DNA of 64,000 bases from Bradyrhizobium sp. SZCCT0153 (GTDB taxonomy: Bacteria; Pseudomonadota; Alphaproteobacteria; Rhizobiales; Xanthobacteraceae): NCBI RefSeq assembly GCF_018129995.1, contig NZ_JAFCKS010000002.1:496001-560000 (forward strand), read 5' to 3'. A program made the translations under genes and the position numbers. The notes beneath the pieces are model-generated. The model searched no databases. It was not told the origin of the DNA and saw only the letters and a list, made by a program, of their open reading frames with translations. Below, piece by piece: positions 1 to 7,933 of the stretch; position 1 is the first letter of the stretch; every line of letters begins with the position of its first letter.

Positions 1-305
1 TCCTTGGCGTTGTAGACCTGTCCTTCCCACTGATCGACGCCGGCCTTCTTCTTCATGTCGATCAAGGTCGGCATGCCAAGCGTCGGCCTGTTCTTTTTCG
101 AGGCATCGGGATTGTTCTCGTCGCGGCCGCCGGGCTGTTTCTCCCAGGAAACCGCGCCCCACATGCTGCCATTGCATTGGGCGACACGAATATTGGCGAC
201 GCCGTCGGCGACCCGCCAGTCGCCGGTAGGATCGGCGGCGAGCGCCGGGGTCAGGCCGGTGAAACCGCCAGCCAGTATTAGTCCGGTGTAAAGGGCTAAA
301 CGCAT
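1..305 (-). CDS. DUF2147 family secreted protein, 5' part only
   Basis: The reading frame starts at an ATG at 305 and runs off the left edge, so only about 101 residues are visible. It opens with a signal peptide (MRLALYTGLILAGG, then a likely cleavage after ALA at about residue 23). Next comes a segment with GDWRVADGVANIRV, a cysteine and GxxWGAVSW, which matches the DUF2147 pattern as I remember it. It is divergent from the aminotransferase at 447. DUF2147 genes occur beside hopanoid genes in Bradyrhizobiaceae, but the biochemical role is unknown. The family call rests on pattern memory; the exported location is well supported. Confidence 0.7.
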   Translation of the reverse strand, partial: MRLALYTGLILAGGFTGLTPALAADPTGDWRVADGVANIRVAQCNGSMWGAVSWEKQPGGRDENNPDASKKNRPTLGMPTLIDMKKKAGVDQWEGQVYNAK

Positions 306-446
306 GATAGTTCCTTGGCAGTGCAACATGTCCTAAAGCTGTGCTTGCGAAGATGGTCCGAAAAAGGGCAAAAGGCCGCACAGACCGTTTTCAGCAACGG
401 TCCCTTTTCAGTTGACGAGACTGCCCTCAACCGAAGTATGTAGCGG

Positions 447-1838
447 ATGCCCAGCCCAAATCCAGACATGTCTCAGCTATTCGCGGACCGTCAGGCCCAG
501 CGCAGCGCCCTGCATAATCGGCATCTGAACGAGCAGTTCGTTCGGGTCCTCAAGACCATCGGTTACGACGTCGGCTTCCAGAAGGGGCAGGGGCAGTACC
601 TCTACGACCGCGACGGGGCACGCTATCTCGACCTGTTGTCCGGCTTTGGCGTGTTTGCGATCGGGCGTAATCATCCCGTCATGCGCGAGGCGCTCAAGAG
701 CGTGCTCGATGCCGACCTGCCCAACCTCGTCCAGTTCGACGTCTCGGTGCTCGCCGGCGTGCTCGCCGAGCGGCTTCTGAAGTACGTCCCCTATCTCGAC
801 AAGGCGTTCTTCGCCAATTCCGGCGCCGAATGCGTCGAAGCCGCGATCAAGTTCGCCCGCGGCGCCACCGGCCGGCCCGGCATCGTCTATTGCGCCCACG
901 GCTATCATGGCCTGACCTATGGCGCGCTGTCGCTGACTGGGGATTCGAACTTCCGCACCGGCTTCGAGCCGCTGCTGCCGGGCTGCACCTCGATCCCGTT
1001 CAACGATCTGGCCGCGCTCGAAAAGGCGCTGGCCTCGCGCGAAGTCGCAGCCTTCGTCGTCGAGCCGATCCAGGGCAAGGGCGTCAACATGCCCACGGAC
1101 GAGTTCCTGCCGGGGGCGGCGGCGCTCTGCAAGAAATACGGCACGCTGTTCGTCGCCGACGAGATCCAGACCGGCATGGGCCGTACCGGCCGCTTCCTCG
1201 CGGTCGAGCACTGGAACGTCGAGCCCGACATGGTGCTGCTGTCGAAGTCGCTGTCCGGCGGCCACGTGCCGGTCGGCGCGGTACTGACGCGCAAGAGCAT
1301 CTTCGACAAGATTTTTAATCAGATGGACCGCGCGGTTGTGCACGGCTCCACCTTCTCCAAGAACGACCTCGCGATGGCCGCCGGCATCGCCACGCTCGAC
1401 GTCATGGAATCCGAGAAGCTGATCGAGTCCGCCGCCAAGCGCGGCGCCGAGCTGCGCTTGGCGCTGACGCGCATGGTGCCCGGCTACGAGCTGATGAAGG
1501 AAGTGCGCGGCAAGGGCCTGATGATCGGCGTCGAGTTCGGCCCGCCGAAATCGCTGAGGCTGCGGGCTTCCTGGAACGTGCTGGAGGCCGCCAACAAGGG
1601 CCTGTTCTGCCAGCTCATCACCGTGCCGCTGTTCAAGGATCACAAGATCCTGACCCAGGTGGCCGGTCACGGCAGCCATACCATCAAGCTGTTGCCGCCG
1701 CTGACCATCACCGAGGAAGATTGCGGCTGGATCGAGCGCGCCTTCGACGACGTCATCGCCGGCAGCCACAAGGTCCCCGGCGCGATCTGGTCGCTCGGCA
1801 AGACGCTGGTGGACAACGCGGTGAGACGTTCGGCCTGA
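447..1838 (+). CDS. hpnO: PLP-dependent class III aminotransferase, probable hopanoid aminotransferase HpnO
   Basis: This is a 463-residue class III (fold type I) aminotransferase. FFANSGAE near 121-128 is the cofactor phosphate region, VVEPIQG is at 204-210, DEIQTGMGR starts with the cofactor-binding Asp at 238, and the Schiff-base lysine is Lys267 in LLSKSLSGG. The N-terminal part (LFADRQAQR, IGYDVGF, LDLLSGFGVFAIGRNHP) resembles HpnO. HpnO is thought to aminate the side chain of bacteriohopane intermediates to give aminobacteriohopanetriol. The length suits HpnO (about 460), and the neighbouring DUF2147 gene agrees with a hopanoid locus edge. A second in-frame ATG at 468 is an equally plausible start. 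An ornithine or acetylornithine-type aminotransferase is the alternative; the substrate is inferred. Confidence 0.72.
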   Translation: MPSPNPDMSQLFADRQAQRSALHNRHLNEQFVRVLKTIGYDVGFQKGQGQYLYDRDGARYLDLLSGFGVFAIGRNHPVMREALKSVLDADLPNLVQFDVSVLAGVLAERLLKYVPYLDKAFFANSGAECVEAAIKFARGATGRPGIVYCAHGYHGLTYGALSLTGDSNFRTGFEPLLPGCTSIPFNDLAALEKALASREVAAFVVEPIQGKGVNMPTDEFLPGAAALCKKYGTLFVADEIQTGMGRTGRFLAVEHWNVEPDMVLLSKSLSGGHVPVGAVLTRKSIFDKIFNQMDRAVVHGSTFSKNDLAMAAGIATLDVMESEKLIESAAKRGAELRLALTRMVPGYELMKEVRGKGLMIGVEFGPPKSLRLRASWNVLEAANKGLFCQLITVPLFKDHKILTQVAGHGSHTIKLLPPLTITEEDCGWIERAFDDVIAGSHKVPGAIWSLGKTLVDNAVRRSA

Positions 1839-1865
1839 TTTTTTGCCGAGACGTTTCCGCAATCG

Positions 1866-1979
1866 TCATTGCGAGCGAAGCGACTTGTCCGCCGAAGCCT
1901 TTGGCGAAGGCGGAAGCAATCCAGACTCTGTTCGCGGAGGCAGCCTGGATTGCTTCGTCGCTTCGCTCCTCGCAATGAT
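1866..1979. repeat. Imperfect palindromic intergenic repeat
   Basis: The outer arms are TCATTGCGAGCGAAGCGA at the left and TCGCTTCGCTCCTCGCAATGA at the right. An inner arm pair is built on GAAGCAATCCAG and CTGGATTGCTTCG. The core at 1883-1917 contains ACTTGTCCGCCGAAGC and GCGAAGGCGGAAGC, which recurs inside dnaE2 at about 17399-17435. It lies between the convergent hpnO and anti-sigma genes and could fold as a long hairpin in RNA. It resembles REP-like elements common in Bradyrhizobium. Confidence 0.85.
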
Positions 1980-1993
1980 GTTGTGGGGTAGAG

Positions 1994-2761
1994 CTATTCC
2001 TCCACATTCGCCTTCATCGCCGCGTCGAACTTGTCGACGAACTCGGCGAGTTCGTCGTTGCCGATGTCGCTGACGGCCCAGAAGTTCAGGCCGCGCTCGC
2101 CCCAGCGGCGGCAGTTGAAGCCCTGCATGGTCTGGGTCTTCGGCGGCCGGTGTTCGGTGCTCGAGGTCTGCGATACGAACAGGTTGATCACGTGCTGCCG
2201 GCGCTTGTAGACCACGGCGCCGATGGCGCGGGCGTCGATATAGTCGAGCCGGCCGCCGACCAGCGTAAAGCCCTGCGCGGTGAGATCGATCACGGGCGGG
2301 GCGACGTCGAGCTTGCCGTTGAACCACGGCTTGACGGTGTGCTGGTCCGTGGAAACCACGTCGATGAGATGACCGGCCTGGAGCGAGCGCAGATGGGCGG
2401 AGACAACCTCCGACAGGATGCGCTGCTGGTCGTCCTGGCGCAGCACCACGGCGACGACGCCGGAGGCGGCGAGCGCGGAGACGGCCGAGCCCATCGCGAA
2501 ACCGCGCAGCACGGAGCGGCGGGTCGGCTGACGGCGCTCAGGCTGCGGCATCGAGGCCTCGATGCGGGCGCGCAGGCTCGCGGGTGCGGCGTAGCGTAAA
2601 TTCGTATCGGCGAGCACGCGCTGCATGTCGCGCTGTGCTGCGAGCTCGGCGGCGCAGGCCGGGCAGCTGGCGACATGTGCTTCGACCTCGCGCGCGTGGC
2701 CGGCATCGAGCTCGTTGTCGAGCAGCGCGTGAAGCAGGATCCTTGCTTCGTCGCAATTCAT
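1994..2761 (-). CDS. Zinc-type anti-sigma factor with one membrane segment
   Basis: This 255-residue protein begins with a zf-HC2/ZAS domain: Cys3 and the motif His29-x3-Cys33-x2-Cys36 (EAHVASCPAC). That arrangement binds zinc and clamps an ECF sigma factor. A single hydrophobic segment at about 86-107 suggests an inner-membrane protein with a C-terminal periplasmic domain. That domain ends in a region with VGGRLDYI and VVYKRRQHVINLF, as in many membrane anti-sigma factors. Its ATG overlaps the stop of the sigma gene by four bases (ATGA), so the two are translationally coupled. Zinc-ligand motifs of this type are often redox-sensitive, so oxidative or metal stress is a plausible signal, but this is inferred. 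Confidence 0.85.
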   Translation of the reverse strand: MNCDEARILLHALLDNELDAGHAREVEAHVASCPACAAELAAQRDMQRVLADTNLRYAAPASLRARIEASMPQPERRQPTRRSVLRGFAMGSAVSALAASGVVAVVLRQDDQQRILSEVVSAHLRSLQAGHLIDVVSTDQHTVKPWFNGKLDVAPPVIDLTAQGFTLVGGRLDYIDARAIGAVVYKRRQHVINLFVSQTSSTEHRPPKTQTMQGFNCRRWGERGLNFWAVSDIGNDELAEFVDKFDAAMKANVEE

Positions 2762-3306
2762 CTTGCTTGCTCCTCTTCCGCCGTCCAGGCCGCGCGCAGC
2801 ATGGCGCGGGCGCGGGCGAGGCGGGACATCACGGTGCCGACGGGCGCGCCGACTGCCTCGGCGATTTCACGATAGGACAGGTTGTTGATCTCGCGCAGCA
2901 CGAATGTCTCCTTGAACGGCTCGGCCAGCGCGTCGATCAATTTGCGGATCGTGCCGGCATCGCGGCTGCGCAGCACTTCGGTTTCCGGGCTTGCCTCGGT
3001 CTCCTGCCATATCGGCGTCTGCTCGGCGGCACCGGGCATATCCTCGATCGCGCTGGGCCTGTGCGCGCGCCGCGCATATTCCGCGTTGCAGACGTTGCGC
3101 AGGATCGCGAACAGCCAGGGCTTCATCGCCGGCCCACGATAGCTGTCAAAGTGCTTCAGCGCGCGCAGATAGCACTCCTGCACCGCATCTTCGGCGTCGG
3201 AGGCATCGCGCAGCAGATAGCGCGCGAGCGTGTAGACGTCGTCGAGATAGGGCAGCGCCGCCTCGCGGAAGCGCTGCGCCTTCTGCAAATCTTCGTTGGC
3301 GGGCAT
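2758..3306 (-). CDS. ECF RNA polymerase sigma factor
   Basis: With the ATG at 3306 the protein is 182 residues, normal for an ECF sigma factor. Region 2 holds ALPYLDDVYTLARYLL and DAEDAVQECYLRAL, and then KPWLFAILRNVCNAEYARR. Region 4 holds ETFVLREINNLSYREIAEAV and GTVMSRLARARAML, a helix-turn-helix for -35 recognition. An upstream in-frame start would give 227 residues, but its extra N-terminus is not ECF-like and would run into the cupredoxin gene. AGGAG lies just before 3306, with short spacing. The gene is followed by its anti-sigma factor (ATGA overlap) and preceded by cupredoxin and phosphoesterase genes in the same direction. Confidence 0.9.
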   Translation of the reverse strand: MPANEDLQKAQRFREAALPYLDDVYTLARYLLRDASDAEDAVQECYLRALKHFDSYRGPAMKPWLFAILRNVCNAEYARRAHRPSAIEDMPGAAEQTPIWQETEASPETEVLRSRDAGTIRKLIDALAEPFKETFVLREINNLSYREIAEAVGAPVGTVMSRLARARAMLRAAWTAEEEQAR

Positions 3307-3433
3307 CGCTCCTCGCTTTGCCTCTTGTTCTGCTCGTCGCGTTGTTTCGTCCCTGAGCGTGACCGAAGGCACACGCGCCCGGCCGGCGTGGGACCACCGG
3401 CCGGGCAGGACGTTGATGCCTTGGTTTGAGATG

Positions 3434-3757
3434 TTACTCAACCTTGATCATCCCCGTCATGTGCGGGTGCAGCGAACAAAAATACTTGTAGTCGCCCGCA
3501 TTGGTGAAGGTGAACGAGAACTTGTCGTCGGTGTCCAGGGTCTTGGACCTGAACTTGCCGGCCGACACCACGGTGTGGGGAATGTCGTCCCGGTTGGTCC
3601 AGGTCACGGTGGTGCCGACCTTGATCTTGAGTTCGGCCGGCTGGAAAACGAAATTGTCGATATGCACGTCCATGTCGTCGGCACGGGCAGCTGTTGCGGG
3701 CAACAGGATGGCCGCGGCCACAGCGACACCGAAGTCGCGGCGATTGAGTGTCTTCAT
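3434..3757 (-). CDS. Cupredoxin-like type 1 copper protein, exported
   Basis: This is a 107-residue protein with a twin-arginine-like leader (NRRDF followed by VAVAAAILLPATAARA). The mature part is a plastocyanin/amicyanin-type fold. The type 1 copper ligands are His61 (DDIPHTVV), Cys94, His97 and Met100 in YFCSLHPHM, the C-x2-H-x2-M spacing of amicyanin and pseudoazurin relatives. It probably carries electrons or binds copper in the periplasm; no partner oxidase or dehydrogenase is encoded beside it. The ATG at 3757 gives the leader directly; a longer frame to 3850 adds a serine/arginine-rich stretch that looks non-coding. It sits between the phosphoesterase and the ECF sigma gene. Confidence 0.88.
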   Translation of the reverse strand: MKTLNRRDFGVAVAAAILLPATAARADDMDVHIDNFVFQPAELKIKVGTTVTWTNRDDIPHTVVSAGKFRSKTLDTDDKFSFTFTNAGDYKYFCSLHPHMTGMIKVE

Positions 3758-3782
3758 TGTCAGCTTCCGTTCAGCCCTGGAC

Positions 3783-4727
3783 TCAGCCCTGCAGCGGCGT
3801 GTCGATGATCGCGAGCCGCTGCTCGTTCTGCTTGAAGTTGACGCTGGCAACGCCGAGCATCGAGCGGAGCCTGGCGTCCTCGACCTTCATCGGCCCGGGC
3901 GAGGGAGCCGCCCCGGGCGCCGGCTGCGGGAAGGCCGTTGAGCGCGCGGTGTGGAAGGTCACGTTGCCCTCGACCTTCTGCATCACTTGATGGATGTGGC
4001 CGTTCAGCACGGTGACCGAACCGAAGCCTTTCACCTGTTCCAATGCGCGGCCGCCGTCCTCGGTGCCCCAGCCCCATTCGGGATAGACCGTCCAGAGCGG
4101 GATGTGGGCGAACAGCACGATCGGGGTGGATTTCGACTTGCCCCGCAGATCGTCTTCGAGCCAGGCGAGCTGCTCGGCGCCGAGATTGCCGAGGCCGCCG
4201 GCCTTGAGATCGACGACGTTGACGAGGCCGATGAAGTGCACGCCGCCGGCGTCGAAGGAGTACCAGCCCGCACCCTTGGTGCCGCGGCCGTAGCGCTCGC
4301 GATAGAACTTCACCTCCTCGTCGAGGAAGTCATGCTCGCCGGGCACGTAATGCACGTCGAGCTTGCTCTGCGAGATGATGCGTTCGGCATTGTCGAACTC
4401 GGCGGCCTTCGACAGGTGCGTGATGTCACCGGTGTGGATCATGAATGACGGCTTGACCGGCATCGCGTTGATCTTGCCCACGGCTTCCTCCAGCGTGCCG
4501 AGCGCATTGGGATTGGCTGGCTTGTCGAAGCCGACATGGCTGTCGCTGATCTGGAGGAAGGTCATGCCGGGCGCGGCCGCGGTCGCGGCTTGCGCGGAAT
4601 CGATGATGCCGAGCGAGCGCGGCACCCCGCCGGTGATGGTCCAGAGCACGCCAGTGCCGGCCCAGGTCATGCATTCCAGCACCTTGCGGCGACTCAAGCC
4701 GTCGTCGCCGTGATCGTGTCCGCTCAT
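3783..4727 (-). CDS. Tat-exported calcineurin-like metallophosphoesterase
   Basis: This is a 314-residue protein. LSRRKVLECMTWAGTGVLW at 11-29 is a twin-arginine leader with cleavage probably after AQA near 47. The metallophosphoesterase motifs follow: Asp62-x-His64 (ISDSHVG), HTGDITH with Asp100, GEHD at 129-132 in place of the usual GNHD, FAHIPL and NGHIHQ. The Asn to Glu change in the third motif is unusual, though His131 remains. It is first in a four-gene minus-strand run with cupredoxin, ECF sigma and anti-sigma (26-base gap to the cupredoxin). Substrate unknown; a periplasmic phosphoester is likely. Confidence 0.85.
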   Translation of the reverse strand: MSGHDHGDDGLSRRKVLECMTWAGTGVLWTITGGVPRSLGIIDSAQAATAAAPGMTFLQISDSHVGFDKPANPNALGTLEEAVGKINAMPVKPSFMIHTGDITHLSKAAEFDNAERIISQSKLDVHYVPGEHDFLDEEVKFYRERYGRGTKGAGWYSFDAGGVHFIGLVNVVDLKAGGLGNLGAEQLAWLEDDLRGKSKSTPIVLFAHIPLWTVYPEWGWGTEDGGRALEQVKGFGSVTVLNGHIHQVMQKVEGNVTFHTARSTAFPQPAPGAAPSPGPMKVEDARLRSMLGVASVNFKQNEQRLAIIDTPLQG

Positions 4728-4866
4728 CGCGTATCTCCACTTCGCCCGGAATTGGGCTTCGGAGAGGTGATTGAGGGAGGGGTGGGTTTATTCGCGGGAG
4801 GCGATGACGTTTTCGTGAAGTGGTGGGAGCGGGGCCCGGATTTCGCTGCGAGACTGGGCTACGCGT

Positions 4867-6486
4867 TCAACGCGCATCCTCCAAAATCATCGCGGCGCCT
4901 TTCTCCGCAATCATCGCCGTCGGCGTGTTGGTGTTGCCCGAGGTGATGGTTGGCATAATCGAGGCATCGACGATACGCAGGCCGTCGAGCCCGTAGAAGC
5001 GCAGGCGCTCGTCGACCACCGCCATTGGATCGTTTGCCGCGCCCATCTTCGCGGTGCCGACGGGATGGAAGATGGTGGTGCCGATATCGCCGGCGGCTTT
5101 GGCAAGCGAGGCGTCGTCATCGCCGACGGAGGGGCCGGGCAGATACTCGCTCGGGTGGTACTTTGCGAGCGCCTTCTGCTGCATCAGGCGGCGGGTGGTA
5201 CGGATGGCATCGGCGCCGACCTGGCGGTCGTCGTCGGTCGACAGATAGTTCGGCGCGATGATCGGCTTTTCGTCTGGGCTAGCTGCGCGCAGGCGCACGG
5301 TGCCGCGCGAGGTCGGCTGGAGATTGCAGGCGCTGACCGTGATCGCCGGGAAGCGGTGCAGGGGATCGCCGAACTTGTCGAGCGACAGCGGCTGCACGTG
5401 GAACTGGATATTGGCGCGCGCGCGAGTCGCATCGGAGCGTGTGAAGATGCCGAGCTGCGACGGCGCCATGGTCAGCGGGCCGCGGCGGCGGAAGGCGTAG
5501 TCGAGCCCCATCAGGCCGCGGCGGAACAGATTGTAATAGGTTTCGTTCAACGTGCGCACGCCGTCGACCTTGTAGATCGCGCGCTGCTGGAGGTGATCCT
5601 GAAGATTGCGACCGACACCGGGCTTGTCCATGACGATGTCGATCCCGAGCGGCGACAGCCAGTCGGCGGGCCCGATGCCGGAGCGATGCAGCACCTGCAC
5701 CGAGCCGATCGCACCCGCGGAGAGGATTACCTCACGTTTTGCACGCGCTTCCATGACCTCGCCATTCTGGATGAAGCGTACGCCGACGGCGCGACCCTGC
5801 TCGATGATGAGGCGCTCGACCAGCACGTGCTTCTCGAGCCGCAGGTTGGGGCGGTTCAGCGCGGGCTTGAGGAAGCCGCGGGCCGACGACCAGCGCCGGC
5901 CGCGCTTCTGGTTGACGTGGAAATAGCTGGTGCCTTCGTTGTCGCCCGTGTTGAAATCCGGGATGCGCTTGATGCCCATCTCCTCGGCGGCGTCGCCGAC
6001 GGCATCGAGAACGTCCCACGACAGCCGCGGCGCCTCGATGCGCCAGCCGCCGCCCGTGCCGTGATGTTCGCTGGCGCCGAGGAAGTGATCCTCTAGCCGC
6101 CTGAACAGCGGCAGCACGTCGTCATAGCCCCAACCGGTCATGCCGAGCTGGCGCCAGTGATCGTAGTCGGCGGCCTGGCCGCGCATCGAGATCATGGCGT
6201 TGATCGCGGAGCAGCCGCCGATCACCTTGCCGCGGGGATAGGCAAGCGAGCGGCCGTTCAGGCCCGGCTCGGCCTCGGTCTTGAACATCCAGTCAGAGCG
6301 CGGATTGCCGATGGCGAAGAGATAGCCGACCGGAATGTGGAACCAGATCCAGTTGTCGTCGCCGCCGGCTTCGAGAATGAGGACGCGGTTTTTCGGATCG
6401 GCCGAGAGCCGGTTGGCGAGGATGCATCCCGCCGTGCCTGCCCCGACGACAATGTAGTCAAACTCACCTTCGAGCCGGCTTGGCAT
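4867..6486 (-). CDS. GMC family FAD-dependent oxidoreductase (choline dehydrogenase-like)
   Basis: The protein is 539 residues from the ATG at 6486 (MPSRLEGEFDYIVVGAG). The N-terminal dinucleotide-binding motif is VVGAGTAGC, followed by LEAGG. The GMC signature 1 region reads YPRGKVIGGCSAINAM, and the second signature is around AGAIGSVQVLHRSGIGP. The C-terminal block IFHPVGTAKMG and VDASIMPTITSGNTNTP carries the His and Asn usual in the active site. It oxidises an alcohol with FAD, and the exact alcohol cannot be read from sequence. The longer frame to 6534 runs into a palindromic repeat and is unlikely to be translated. No betaine or choline uptake genes lie nearby, so a betA label would be premature. 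Confidence 0.9.
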   Translation of the reverse strand: MPSRLEGEFDYIVVGAGTAGCILANRLSADPKNRVLILEAGGDDNWIWFHIPVGYLFAIGNPRSDWMFKTEAEPGLNGRSLAYPRGKVIGGCSAINAMISMRGQAADYDHWRQLGMTGWGYDDVLPLFRRLEDHFLGASEHHGTGGGWRIEAPRLSWDVLDAVGDAAEEMGIKRIPDFNTGDNEGTSYFHVNQKRGRRWSSARGFLKPALNRPNLRLEKHVLVERLIIEQGRAVGVRFIQNGEVMEARAKREVILSAGAIGSVQVLHRSGIGPADWLSPLGIDIVMDKPGVGRNLQDHLQQRAIYKVDGVRTLNETYYNLFRRGLMGLDYAFRRRGPLTMAPSQLGIFTRSDATRARANIQFHVQPLSLDKFGDPLHRFPAITVSACNLQPTSRGTVRLRAASPDEKPIIAPNYLSTDDDRQVGADAIRTTRRLMQQKALAKYHPSEYLPGPSVGDDDASLAKAAGDIGTTIFHPVGTAKMGAANDPMAVVDERLRFYGLDGLRIVDASIMPTITSGNTNTPTAMIAEKGAAMILEDAR

Positions 6487-6509
6487 TCTGTTTCCACCCA
6501 ATAAGCGCA

Positions 6510-6596
6510 TCATGTCCGGGCTTGTCCCGGGCATCCACGCACTTTCCGTCCTAATAGTCAGACGCGGACGGCCGGGACAAGCCCGGCCATGACGAG
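6510..6596. repeat. Palindromic intergenic repeat (CCGGGCTTGTCCCGG family)
   Basis: The arms GTCCGGGCTTGTCCCGGGCAT and GGCCGGGACAAGCCCGGCCAT are near-perfect inverted copies about 45 bases apart. The repeat lies between the divergently transcribed GMC oxidoreductase and M20 hydrolase genes, an unusual spot for an element that could act as a terminator. Related in style to the repeat at 57088-57167. Confidence 0.85.
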
Positions 6597-6688
6597 AGGA
6601 CAGGGTTACCCTCGGCCCGCGGCAGTTGGGTGGACTGGCGCTTGCATGGTAGACAGTCCTGCATTTTCAACAAAGCTTGAGACCCTCC

Positions 6689-7861
6689 ATGCCCATCGTG
6701 AACCGCGTCGCCGACCTTCAACCCGATATTCAGGCCTGGCGCCGGGACATCCATGAGCATCCTGAGCTGCTGTATGACGTCCACCGCACCGCAGCATTCG
6801 TCGCGGACCGGCTGCGCGAATTCGGCTGCGACGAGGTCGTGACCGGCCTTGGCCAGACCGGCGTGGTCGGCGTGATCAAGGGCAACAAGCCGGCCGGCGA
6901 AGGGCTCAAGACCATCGGCCTGCGCGCCGACATGGATGCGCTGCCGGTCGAGGAACAGACCAACCTGCCTTACGCCTCGAAGATTCCGGGCAAGATGCAC
7001 GCCTGCGGCCATGACGGCCACACCGCGATGCTGCTTGGGGCGGCCCGCTACCTCGCCGAGACCCGCAATTTTGCCGGCGATGCTGTCGTGATCTTCCAGC
7101 CGGCCGAGGAGGGCGGCGCCGGCGGCGCGGCCATGGTCAAGGACGGGCTGATGGAACGCTTCGGCATCGAGCAGGTCTACGGCATGCACAACGGCCCGGG
7201 CATCCCGATCGGCTCGTTCGCGATCCGCCCGGGTCCGATCATGGCAGCGACCGACGAGGTCGACATCATGATCGAGGGCCTCGGCGGTCATGCCGCGCGT
7301 CCGCACAAATGCATCGATTCCGTGCTGGTCGGCGCACAGGTGATCACTGCATTGCAGTCGATCGTGGCGCGTAGCGTCGATCCGCTGGAATCGGCCGTGA
7401 TCTCGATCTGCGAGTTCCACGCGGGAAATGCCCGCAACGTCATTCCGCAAACTGCGACGCTGAGGGGCACCATCCGCACATTGTCGCCGGAGGTGCGCAA
7501 GCTCGTCGAGAAGCGCGTGCACGAGGTTGTCGCTGGCGTGGCGCAGATCACCGGTGCCAAGATCGACCTGCACTACAAGCGCAACTATCCGGTCGTGAAC
7601 AACCACGCCGCGGAGACCGAGGTGGCGCGGCGTATCGCAAGGCAAGTTGCGGGAGATGCCAATGTGCACGAGATGCCGCCGCTGATGGGCGGCGAGGATT
7701 TCGCCTACATGCTGGAAGCGCGCCCCGGTGCCTTCATCTTCTGCGGCAATGGCGACAGCGCCGGCCTGCATCACCCCGCCTACAATTTCAACGACGAGGC
7801 GATCGTGTTCGGCACGTCCTACTGGGTCAAGCTGGTCGAGGAATCGCTGGCGGCGTCGTAG
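6689..7861 (+). CDS. M20 family metallo-amidohydrolase (hippurate hydrolase-like)
   Basis: This is a 390-residue M20D peptidase/amidohydrolase. The metal centre is formed by HACGHDGH, EE in FQPAEEGGAGG, MHNGPG and the C-terminal GGEDFAY, ending with a His in AGLHHPAYNF. An insert domain for dimerisation begins at VDIMIEGLGGHAARPH. Enzymes of this group cleave N-acyl amino acids such as hippurate or N-acetyl-amino acids; the substrate is not decided here. The ATG at 6689 (MPIVNRVADL) is preferred over a TTG at 6677. A strong hairpin follows 25 bases after the stop. Confidence 0.9.
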   Translation: MPIVNRVADLQPDIQAWRRDIHEHPELLYDVHRTAAFVADRLREFGCDEVVTGLGQTGVVGVIKGNKPAGEGLKTIGLRADMDALPVEEQTNLPYASKIPGKMHACGHDGHTAMLLGAARYLAETRNFAGDAVVIFQPAEEGGAGGAAMVKDGLMERFGIEQVYGMHNGPGIPIGSFAIRPGPIMAATDEVDIMIEGLGGHAARPHKCIDSVLVGAQVITALQSIVARSVDPLESAVISICEFHAGNARNVIPQTATLRGTIRTLSPEVRKLVEKRVHEVVAGVAQITGAKIDLHYKRNYPVVNNHAAETEVARRIARQVAGDANVHEMPPLMGGEDFAYMLEARPGAFIFCGNGDSAGLHHPAYNFNDEAIVFGTSYWVKLVEESLAAS

Positions 7862-7886
7862 GGCTGAATCCGAGCACAAATGATAA

Positions 7887-7909
7887 GGGCCCGTGCATCG
7901 CACGGGCCC
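7887..7909 (+). terminator. Rho-independent terminator, possibly bidirectional
   Basis: A perfect 10-base-pair stem GGGCCCGTGC/GCACGGGCCC with a 3-base loop ATC is preceded by AA and followed by TTT. It lies between the convergent ends of the M20 hydrolase and the phosphate transporter, so it can serve both strands. Confidence 0.85.
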
Positions 7910-7933
7910 TTTGTCCTCGAGTGATACGATTGT

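Noticed and set aside
477..1862. Long minus-strand open frame of 461 codons opposite hpnO
   Set aside because: It is arginine/histidine-rich with no family similarity and mirrors the hpnO codons; a high-GC shadow.
5065..6096. Plus-strand open frame of 343 codons inside the GMC oxidoreductase
   Set aside because: The opposite strand carries all GMC motifs; this one is an arginine/alanine-rich shadow.
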